From NCBI GenBank assembly GCA_037951105.1, contig JBAMJV010008485.1:12501-76500 (forward strand): 64,000 nt of DNA, in the 5' to 3' direction. A program made the position numbers and the translations under genes. The notes under the pieces are model-generated. The model saw nothing but the letters and a program-made list of their open reading frames with translations. It had not been told where the DNA came from and ran no database searches. Every line of letters starts with the position of its first letter. Position 1 is the first letter of the stretch. Source of the stretch: Echinarachnius parma (lineage: Eukaryota; Echinodermata; Echinoidea; Clypeasteroida; Echinarachniidae). Positions 35,501 through 47,500 of this stretch are shown here, in pieces.

Positions 35501-38500
35501 TCATGCTGCTTCCATGACTTTTACTTTCCTATTATTCCTATTAAAACAAAACACAAAAGCAAAATAATTGTGGTCTTTACCAGTTTGATGATTTTCTCCA
35601 GTTCCTGATAGACAGCGTCTACTCTCTCACTTGGTGTATCAACATCATCAATGACCTTTGCACCGCCACTCTTCATTATCTGACCTTTCAAGTCATCAGA
35701 ACTCTCATCAAAATGAGCTGACCTAAAATAAAAAGATCAATACAAACAACAAAATGTAAACTAAAAAGACAGAGATAATTTTTATATTATTTTTACCTTT
35801 CATACATTTCATACAGTTTACAATATACTAATATATTAATATACAAGGGAAGGCAAGAAGAAGAGAATATGAGAGACTGAGAAAAAAAAGAAAGGAAAGA
35901 AAAAGGAATATATGGGATCGGAAAGAAAAGACAAGCAAAAATAATGACGAAGGAAGAGAAGAGATAAGAACAGTATGTGAATCCAAGACAGTATTCCATT
36001 TTTGGACAACTAAATTAAATCTTATGACTGTTGAGAGAAGATGGAATGTTCCAAAAGAGAAAAGGAAGTAATACAGGCAAACAAGAAAGAATTCAAGAAG
36101 GAAAGAATAGTTTTGAAGACGATAAAGATCGAAGAAGGACAAAATATGTCTTTTTTTAAAAAGAAGACAAATAAGATAATTATTGTTTTTAACTCTGAAC
36201 TTGCCAGGGATCTTAATGCTCTATGGCATTTGTGTGTATTGTAACTCACAAAAATGCGAGCTTGGCACGTTAGGAGTTAATGGTTAAATTATTTAAAGGG
36301 ATCTAGTAACTTTGTTGACATGTGCAAAAAGTGATGAATGGTTGATGCAATGTATATTGTTGTTATATCTTATCTGAATACTTCGATCGTACATATCTTT
36401 GTAACGAAAGGGAAATTTGAAAAACCGAAACCTGTCCCATGATTTTATTGGTAATACGAATACAACAAGGTATGAGGGGGAACCGCTAGAATTAAAATTT
36501 TATTTTGAGGATTTGGACAATGTTACTAAGTCCCTTTAAGTACTCACCTCTGCTTTACATTGCTGAAACAGAAAATGGCTGGTTTTGTCCCAGGCTCTCT
36601 CAGATGACCAAGCTCAACTTCTTCAACTGTGAACCTGCAAGTTTTAGAATAGTACAATCATGAGGATATATTGTCCATAACAATAACAACATTAGCCATG
36701 CATGTTAACAAGTTTCAGTTAAGTTTATTTCACATAAAAATACATTGGATATACATACATATATTTACATTGGAAACAAAACAAATAACAATATTCAAGA
36801 GTATATATATATACAAATTAAAAAAAGTAATGGATAAGAATAACTACATTTTGCATCTGTTTCCATGTAGTGCTTACAGTTATAAATCAGTCACATTCAC
36901 CTAAACGATACTAGAGTTCAGGACTTGTATGATATAATTCAAGGAATGGCAGCATTTAAGAAGAGGAGTTTTAATTGACCATAAGGTAATCAAACCCTAG
37001 CTTTGTATAAACAGAAAGTTCATTCCTGAGAGTACTTACTGGTTAAATAATTTATTACCCCAATAAGAAATATAAAGAGTGCAGTACTCCACTTTCACCT
37101 CTCGAAGTGCACACTCATCCAGCATAAAGGTCACCGCACTTTCAGGTTCGAAGATCATTCAGGCGGTGTCAGGCAGAGCAAAAAATACCGGTATTTTTAA
37201 AATCCAGATAACTCTAACTGGATTATTTGCTGTCTGACACCAATAACCCGCGAAAAATCTCGCAAATAATACCGCAAAAAATCCTGCAACGAACCAGGAT
37301 TATTTCAAATAATACCGGTATTATTTGTGGGATTTTTCTGTCTGACACCGATTTTAAATAATCCCGTGAAAAATCCCGTAATTATACTTGAGATTAGCAA
37401 CAATTGTGATGTTGTACCCGTACAAGTATATGTTCTATGGCTAATTTAGTCGCTAACTTCAATCTATTGTTACGTCACGGCGTATCGCGCGCAGACTGTT
37501 TCGGCGCATTGCGCATGCGTATGGGATTTTTAAAATACCGGTATTATTTACGCCTGTCTGACACCTACGTAAGTGAGCTATCGGGATTTAAATTATACTA
37601 GTATATTTCAGATGGGTCGGGATTTTAAAATTTACTTCATCAAATGCTGAAGATAATGATTGGGTGAATGAGATAAGCATTGCCCCTAAAGATCATAAAA
37701 TATGGAGGTCTTTACACTGTTCAATGTAACTTACTGGTCTCCCCAAGAAGCAGATGAACACTGTGTAGTATTCACTTCTGGGTCAAAGGTCATGAACTTA
37801 TTACATCATCATGTATGGATATCTTTTAATGTAAATGTAACTTACTGGTCAATATACTGTCCCAAGAAGCAGATGAACACTGTGCAGTATTCAACTTCCT
37901 TTTGTCTCACAGAGTGCATCCTGACAAGGACACTGCACTTTCAGGGTCAAAGGTCATGGATTTAATACATTGCGAAGTATGGGTTTTCATTGAATAATAG
38001 CTTACTGGTCAATATACTGCCCCAAGAAACAGATGAACACTGTGCAGTATTCCACCTCCTTCTGTCTCACAGAGTGCATCCGGACGAGGTCCTCGTCAAG
38101 TAGGGAGGTCACCGCACTTTCTGGGTCAAAGGTCAAATGGACTAGAAGCACAAAGCGCCCTTCACTTTCTCCTAGGGACCTCAGCTGGCTGGCATATTCC
38201 TGCAAAAGCATAGATAGGTGAAACAATGAAAAGGCACAGTTATTCCAACACATGATTGGTGATATAAAATATATACGGATATGATTATCTTGTGAGTATA
38301 TCTTATTTCCTTTTGATCTTGTTGTGTCATTATCCTTTTAAATCCTTTAGAACTTAAAAAAACATTTAGGTAAACAGCAAATCTTGAGATTTTATGCAAA
38401 ATCAAATACATTTTAGGATACAAAGAAAAAAGAGGCTTTTGTAAAAGTATTTGATGTGAAAATGTTTAAGATTTAAATTATAGACAATTATTAAGAATTA

Positions 38501-41500
38501 CACACCAAATAAAACAAAATGCACAATAATGTAGAACAATGGCATCATTGACATGCCTTCAAAAGCACATAATTTATTTCACACGAGATAACACAATCAG
38601 GAATGTTCACAGAAAATCATTAAGTCCTGTATGGGTAAATACCCATAAAGTAACTTTGTCAATACTATTCTTGTTTATTGAACCTACCTTCTGAAGTAAG
38701 GCTGCCTCTTCGTGCATGTCCAGTGGAGCACAGATGTAGACCCGAATTACATTAAACAAGGCGGGATTGGATAGGCTACTCAACATCTGATTGAGTGCTG
38801 ACTCCGCAACACCGCTCAGCTCACCTGAAATAAATGAGATCATAGAAAATGTTCAATTTTTACATAATATTGTATTTCATGTGGAGCACAGATTTATTAC
38901 CGAATTACATCATGCTAAGCGGGACCAGACAGGGTACTCAGCATCTGATCGAGTGCTGACTCTGCAACACCCAAAATAAATGAGACCACAGAAAGATAAC
39001 AAATATATAAACCAACAAGGGAATTTCCATTGATAAAAAAAGTAATGTAGAATTGTACGGGGGTAAAATGGCAACTAAATAAATGTGTTAAAGGGTAATA
39101 GAAATGATTCTTTTGATGCAAGTTTGTATTCAACAAGAATAGACAAGCTTCAAATGTAATAAATTCTCATTAACGTTTCATAACTTTGAATCGCACCATA
39201 CTAGAATGCCACCCTGCCCTGATTAATAATATGGTGCGAGTAACAAAACGAAACCGGACTTAACTAGCTAATAAATGCGTAGTTCTAAACATATATATGT
39301 TAATATTGGTATCATGATAAAGTTTGGGAAAATGCCATTAAAATGATATACAATGCTCGAAATTAACTTTTTTTGCTGGTGGCCCGGTCGGGCCAGTAAA
39401 ATTAGTATTTTTCCAATTTTGGTGGCCCGAAACCAAAATCTACTGGCCCGAAAAAAAATAAGGAAAAACAAAAGTAAAATGAATACAATAACCATATTCA
39501 TAGTTTCAGGGTACTGGGCAATGTTTAGCCTTCATTTGTTATTCCAATGCTCGAAATTATCTTTTTTTTTCTGGTGGCCCGAAAAAAATTTTTACAAACA
39601 AAGAAAAAAGAAAAACATCATGAGTCATGACTACTCGGTCATTAATTGTGAAATTATGGAAGTTATGTGTTAAAATTATCACCATCATTAAAGAAATCCA
39701 TCAGTGAATAAACAAAACCTAACCTAGAATCGAGCAGTTTCATCTAAGAGTCATCAACTGATGAAACTAAGCCCTTTTCCATGTACGATTTTGTTATTTT
39801 ATAGTCCATAAAATCACCAACACAAAAAAGCACACATGGGACTGAGCAGAGCTAAGATATATTGGCAAATCGAGAAATGAAATCACTTAAATCTTTGTTA
39901 TTTTAAAACCTTAAATAGTTCGAAGTAGCCACAAGTCTCTACCTTGTAAACATGATTCGTTCTAATACCTTCAAAAAAATGAATAATGATCCGAAAGATG
40001 AAATTATTCCCCTTTATTGATGGTATCGCGGACGATATCGCAACACTGCACTTTGCAATCTATTATATTAATACGGTAAGCTTCAACCCCCCAAAATGGT
40101 TCCCACTCGAGATATCCTCACCCCGAGGATTCGGCGACTTCCCGACCGTCGCGATCGAAGGATATACGTTTTGCGGAGGACAATAAGGCATTCCCGAGTC
40201 TCTCCCGCCCCGTGGTCGTCGTCCAGATCGAAGAAAAGGGAAAGTCAGCAATGTCAATTGCCCGTTTAAGACGCCGAGCATAGACTAACGATTTATCGCC
40301 GTAAAAGTATTTGTAAGAATATAAATTGGAGTAGATAAAACAAATAATATATCGAGAAACCATTTTAGATATTACACGTTGCGAAACTACCCAGGTTTTG
40401 ATAAATATCAATATTTATATTACGCGGATGGTATGGTAATGATCGCTATTGCCGATTGGCATCGTGTTTGTAAGTGCATCGACGACAAAATGCGACAACT
40501 TCAATTTAGCTGCGGTTATACAACGCGCGATGGTTGTACAGCCGTGTATACACGTCGCGCAGTCATCTAATTACCCCACCGAACCAGAGTTTATTTGCAT
40601 AGCTCACTGACCTGCTGACCATCGTCTCTGGTCACTATCTCATTCGCCCTACCGTACACGATACTATAATTGCGCCAGCTTGTGGTAAGATGTACTAAGT
40701 CAGCCACGAAGCTACCATGCAGTACCAGAAGAGACGCCTAGGGGGTGGGGGGGGGGGGGTAGAATGGACGGGGGAGGTAATATCTTCAAGAATATGAACA
40801 AAGGTATACGCGGGAGAACTTAGTTTATGATATGAAACGTGTAGGGGACACGACGGGTTATTTGTCATACAGGCAATTGGAGCCGCGGGGAGGGGGGGGG
40901 GGGGGGGGGGGGGGAGCGGCGAAGCTACTTTATTAGCAAGAACACGAACATATAGTATTGTATCTATTTTAATACAAGTGGAACAAATTATGGATCATAA
41001 TGAAATATGGGGCGATAACTTTGCGTGGATACTAAACCATCATGATTTTGTTATACATTGGTCGGATGTATCGTTGGACGGGGCCCCGACGGGTTGTGGG
41101 GTGGGATTGAATCGACAGAGTCTATTTTGTCTTACTATTTAAATGATGACTGTGGGATATTTAGTAAAGTTTTAAAGTGTTGTTATGTCATCATCCTCTT
41201 TCTCTTTCAAAAACCCGCGGATTTCCGCGGGTACAGCTAGTATGAATGAATGTGAAAAGCTAGACATGTGTTTTGATAGGTCTTAGCATGCATGTGCACA
41301 CTCCCTCTGTGGATTGGTTGATCTATGTTTATATTCTACATGTTGCAAAGGTTTCCAGGGGGTGTGTGTGAAATTAAGAAAACAGCATAAGCATGCTTTT
41401 GCTTTTAGTGATTACACACCTCTGGAAGTTGTTTAAGTTTACCATGATTTATCATGCAAGAAGTAGATAATTGAAGGGAGAGTGTTCATATGAGGAATTA

Positions 41501-44500
41501 TATCCCTCATAAGATCGTTTTACCATTGTATTTGACAAATGATAGTTTTGGACAACACGCGCAATCCCCGCGCAATCACTTGACCGGGCTGTTAGCAAAA
41601 AATTAACACTAAAAGTTTGTTACGCGTTCGTCCCATAGATCATGTGTTTAAGCAAAATGCACACGCGATCAAATTTGTGCAGTGCTCCATGGCGCACACG
41701 TTCTAGTCACGTGATTGCCATTGCTGGTAAAAACTAACACCCTAGGAAGAACGCCAAGACAGCCAATAAGCACATCCGTGGGAGCGTTAGCACGCATTCA
41801 TTGCGTATGTGCGCAACTGCCAACGCGTTGGTGCGCACTCGGTTTTGCGTCTTTGTGATTGTATGCGCAAAATAACAATGACTTTAAGCGTATTAGATGC
41901 GCCCAGGTTCTGGAGGCTCATCTGGCTTCATTAATGTCGATTGATTTTTATATCAAAATTTACAAGCGATTTTATGAAATATTCAAGAGATTTTCACTTA
42001 TTTTGCTATAAGCTGAACACAATCACTGATATTGATGAGTGATATAAAACAACTAACGAATGTGCTTGATTCTGATAGGCAATCTATTACCTCGGTGGGC
42101 TCAAAATTACTATTACCCTCAGCTACGCTTCGGGTAATAATCATTTTGAGCCCACCTCGGTAATAGATTTGACTATCACAAGAAGCCCATTCGTTAGTTG
42201 TATATTATAGAATGGGTTGATAAATCCCTGCAATCTGATTGGTTGGGAGCAAAATTTGTGCAGACAATTAATTGTACTGGATGCATGAAAAGTCATGCGT
42301 CCGGTAAAAAAATCATGCGTCCGGTAAAAATGTCATGCGTCCGGTAAAAATGTCATGTGTCCGGTAAAAAATTTCATGCGTCCGGTAAAAAAATCATGCG
42401 TCCGGTAAAAAATTTCATGCGTCCGGTAAAAAATTTCATGCGTCCGGTAAAATTATTTCATGCATCCGGTAATTTTTCTAATTTTTAATTTTTTGACTTT
42501 TTGGGGGGCGTAACAATGCCCATTCTATAAAACAGATGATGCGCAAGTTTATTTTGTGGGTCGGTGGAATTGTTTGCACGCGGTAACTATGGAAACTAGT
42601 CTAAACCCACTCGGCTTCGCCTCGTGGGTTTAACAGTTCCATAGTTACCTTGTGCAAACAATTCCTACCGACCCACTCATACCTGCGCATCATTTGTATA
42701 ATAGCACATATTTGTAGGCATAAATAAGGATTCATTCAACTAGCGCAAGTGCACTTGCGACTTTTTATGTCCCTCCTTTTCATTTCTTGCAAATATTTCA
42801 ATCACAATTAAAGTGTTTTTAAGAGGTGTCAAACTTGCGATTTATATTCCTTGATGTTGTCTTCTTATGGTTTAAACATTTGGTGTCCCGATCGGGCCAC
42901 CAAACTTTGGCATTTTCATGTTTTTACTGGCCCGACCGCAACTTTTACTGGCCCCGGGCCATCGGGCCTACGCCAATTTCGAGCGTTGTGATATATATCA
43001 TACACTCTGATTACTTCACGCTTCACAGAACGCGACCTATTCATCCAAGTTCATGCAAAAACTACCCGTGTCATGCATGTTTGCAGTTTTCTTGTTTTGT
43101 GAATGGCTGCATTCTGTTGTCTGATATTCGCATCAATTCATGATAGAACAAGACAACTGCAAACTTGGACATGCACGGGTAGTTTTTGCATGCCTTTGAA
43201 TAATAAGGTCGCGTTTGGTCAAGCGTAAAGCGATCAGAGTGCATGCATGATATATCATTTTAAAGGCAATTTCCCAACTTTTAACATGATACCAATTTCA
43301 ACATATATGTTTAGAATTTTTGAATTATATAAGCTATCAAAGTCCTGTTTCGTTTATTTTGACTCACACTTTATAATTTATACTTATTTTATATTACCTT
43401 TGCCATCACTACTAGAAGTCCCATCTATATCGTAAACATTGAGGGCAGTATCACGATTCCATGTCGGTTGCAACTGTGACATGCTACCAAGCGAGGGCTC
43501 ACTCTCTAATGCTGTCCACCAATCACCTGGATTTCCACCTGTATAATTCAAATTAAAAAAATCGTTGCAAACATAGGGAAACTGACCAGAAATATATAAT
43601 GTACATGAAAATGTGCAAAGAAAATAGGGTGGTCCCCCCCCCCCCCGACACACAAACTTTCTTTTTTTATTTTCATTTGTATACAAAAATTAATAATGAA
43701 AAGACATGAATATTGGCTTAACATCATGAGAAATTTTGTTTTCATTTTCTAAAAGCAAGTTGAAATGCTGAATAATGTTAAATTTCAGTACAGACATCCT
43801 CAACTAAAAGCATCAGGGTAAATCATAAATGTGGGTATTCATGGCTGTCTAAACTGTTAGCAATGATTAATTGCTATCATGAAAATGCATGGATATTTTT
43901 TAAGCGAACAGAAAAATGCTCAAAAGCTCACATTTTAGTAGAAAAATCAAACTGCTGAGCAACTGAATTGCAGTATATAATTTGTAAGGCTTTTTGTGAT
44001 TGACAATATTATTAACAATTGGCAATGGTATCTGTAAGATAACAATGTACTAGTTAGTAAAAGCTCATTGTTCAGTTCAACTCCCTCTGGAGCATTCATG
44101 TTAGGATTAAGGCCTTCCCCATGTCTAGCCCACTGGAGGGTAGACATTATTTGGATATTGATTTAACCAAATTGTATCACAGGAATCTGTAAGACAATAA
44201 AATGGTTAATATTCACCTTGTTCAACTCCCTCAGGAGCATTCATGTCAGGAGGAGGGCCTTCCCCAGGCCTAGCCCACTGGAGGGTAGCCTGCAAATCCT
44301 GTCTCACTCTCAAGAGGTCCCTTATCTCACTCTCCTTGCTCTCACGGAACAACTAGGTGAAAAATGATAAGTTAATTTTTCATAGAGCTCAAGACATGCA
44401 AAAACAATTTCAGACTGCAATTTTATAGCTTATAGGCTCGAAAAGTAGCCGCCTATATATTTGTTTATTTCCCCTGAAACACACACAAACAGTTTTCCCC

Positions 44501-47500
44501 AAAAATGTCCTTCCTGTAGGAAAATCTCTTACAAAATTGTACCATCTTCTAATTCTTCTTCTTCTTCCAAGTACTGTATTACTGCAAACAAACGCTGCAA
44601 GTAGGTTATACTGTTGCAGGCACGTAGACAACAAGATAGTGTAATGACAAATAATAATAGTATGATACTCTTGAAAGTAAAAATTGACAAGTCAAAATAA
44701 ATATTTTTTTTATTAAAAGGGACATTCCCTCTTTTGCAAGCCAAATTTCGAAAGTTGCGAGGTTATTGTCTTATATGAAGAAAATGTCATTTAATAGCAT
44801 GCCTGAAAAAATTAGGGCTTGAAATCTCTTTTTCGTGGAGTTATAGACCTAAAACTAATAAACCATCGTCCAACGGTTAATTGTGCATTATATGTATATT
44901 CACTCAGTGAGGAAGTTCGTACACGGATTCCACGTAGTACCACAACGCTATGCGTGACCCCTACGTGACCCGCGCGCAAACTAAGAATAGCATGACCGCA
45001 CACTAGGCAAAATAACCAAACCTCGCTTAAACTGACTACATGTAATAAGCCAGTTCGTAATTAGACTATGGAGCTTGGGTGACGTCAGAGGGCGTAGTCT
45101 GATATTCCATCAACGGGCTATCAACGTACAGTAAAGTGTATGCTATCATGTCATATTACCGGTAATTTTAGTTTGACAGCATAAAACAAACATTAGATGC
45201 ATAAAATCAAAGTGGAAATTATACGAGCAGCTGCATAAACTCATAAAGAACACATTTGATGTAAAGTATATTCAAGAATTTACCGATTTTTCTCCATATC
45301 AACTTTCTTGTAATCATCTTTCTTGTGAATGATCTAGGTGAATCATTCACACGCAATAATGCTACAAGGCGGGCGATAAGCATACCACCCATTCGTACAA
45401 TGTACCGTTCAAAATTGAACGCTATGTTTTAGGACGCCATCGGCAAGGAAAACAGACGGGATATAATATTTCTTTCTACATGTTGCGCGGTCTTCAAAAC
45501 AAGAAAGTCGGTAATCATTATCAATTTATATAAATTGTGGATCACATAAACAAAATTTTGTTTGCATTTGCTAATAAATGGAGAGAGAAATCAGCCGGCA
45601 AAAACTGTTTTTGCGTTGGATAGTGCAGCAAGCGGAAGACGATAATCTCCGCACAATGCTATGTACACTATTATGTACACCTATACGTGCGTGCTAGCCA
45701 GGCCAAGCAAGGCTCGGTGAAATATCATCATACACATGAATAATACATTCTATCAAACCGGTTCTTGTTCTATGAAATAGTACATATTATGCTATTAACC
45801 TTTGATGTGGTGAATACAAAAACGATGGGCTTATTTTTATCCTGATCCAGATTTTAAAAACGTAAACAAATAATTCGCATTCAATTGCACGTGTGGCTCC
45901 TTTGATTCTCACGATCGATGGAATATCAAAATACCCGGAAGTAAATACGCGCATGCGCAGATTGTAACTACGAACTGGCTTATTACATATTCTTCATTTT
46001 TGAGATTATTTTCCGTGACATACCTTTATAAATGTCGGCTTCACAATACCTTTACAAGAATAAGCACAATATAGTTGTAATATTATGCTAAATCAGTTAA
46101 ACTCTTTTATTGACCGATATATAGTCCGATGGAGGGACGCATTCGTTTTTCATTCGTAGAATCCAAATTATAGGGCTGTTCGATCTGATTTTGTATGTGT
46201 GTGTTACATTCATCCCCATCCGTCAACTGGAAACTGTTCAGACGTTTTGTAAAAGAGGGACTGTCCCTTTAATACAAACATATAAGAAAATAAAGTATGG
46301 TAGGCTAAAGTACCTTAAACTGTCGCTGCACTTTGTTCCTGTCATGTTCGAATGTTGCGGCCCTCTCCAAGGCTTGGTACTCTGCATCCAACGCCATGTC
46401 TCTCTCCAGTCTCAGTTTATTGCAGGTCTTCTGAAGCGCCTGAAAAAAAAAGTATAACAATTATTATAACACTTAAAAGCTTTTTAAAAATCAAGCTCAG
46501 TTGGTAGAGCACAGGCCTAGCATTCCAGGGAACTTTGGTTTGCTTCCTGCTTTCCTAGGGAAGCCTAGTTTCTGTTCTTAAACAAATATATATTTCTGGT
46601 TAGTTATTATTCCTATGTTTGAAATAACTTAAGTTATATCTTGTTTTATCTGGTTTAATTGAATAAGATAAAGAACCACAAAAATATAGTTACTAGCTAG
46701 AAAAGTATTAGATCAGTAATTTTGAAATACCGTATTGGCCGGTGTATAAGCCGCACCTGTGTAATTAACCGCACCCCAACTTGGGGTGGTCATTGAAGGG
46801 GAAGAACATTTTTCTAGATCTATGATAAAACTCTGCTGGGAATCTTTGCAATATAATAAAACTATACACACATCCCATGCTTTCCCCTATACCTTAAATG
46901 TAAACTTTTAGTACATTAAAAACAACGCAAGTCACATACCGATTCTCTGACTCAAGATTCTTCTCCTTAAATAGCATATCATTATGTTTCCCCTATTTCA
47001 TTTCATCCAATAATCCCTCAAATTAAATGCTAGTCAACGCAATAAACTATAAAGCTCTGATATCAATTAGATGTGATTTAATGTTTACAAATTCTTCAAT
47101 ATTTCTACCTGGAGTTCTGCTCTCAGTCTTTGATTCTCCGACTCCAACTTCTTCAGCATATCGCTCATCTCATTCTCTTTCCCCCATTTAAACATCTCTA
47201 AATCCCTAAAATGAAATGCTACTCAACCCGATACAGTTCTGATATGAATTAGATGTGATGCTTTACATAACGTTTACAAAATTTTCAATATTTCTACCTG
47301 AAGTTCTGCTCTCAGGCGACGATTCTCAGACTCCAGCTTCTTCTCCTTCTTCACCAAATCACTCATTTCATTATGTTTCCCCTATTTAAACATTAATCCC
47401 TCAAATTAAATGCTAGTCAACTTCATAAGTTCTGATATCAATTACATATACATGTATGTGTGATGCTTTACATTTAAAGTTTACAAAATCTTCAATATTT

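Larger units (their letters stand above)
39233..43374. mobile_element. ~4.1-kb long-inverted-repeat element filling NPHP3 intron 4
   Basis: Left arm from about 39233 (GGTGCGAGTAACAAAACGAA) and right arm ending about 43374 (TTCGTTTATTTTGACTCACAC-type) are inverted over 150+ bp, including CATATATATGTTAATATTGG and TGCTCGAAATTAAC. GGCCCGA/TCGGGCC-rich subterminal segments occur at both ends. Other elements nest inside. No coding region was recognised. Confidence 0.65.

Noticed and set aside
35828-36249. Minus-strand open frames rich in Phe/Leu/Ser
   Set aside because: They come from purine-rich (GAAA)n-type intronic sequence read in antisense; low complexity and no splice context with NPHP3.
42292-42475. 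CRISPR-like array
   Set aside because: The 18-20-bp units are contiguous with only 0-3 variable bases between them, and this is an animal genome. It is a tandem repeat inside a mobile element; the 21-bp array at 19778 is likewise a minisatellite.
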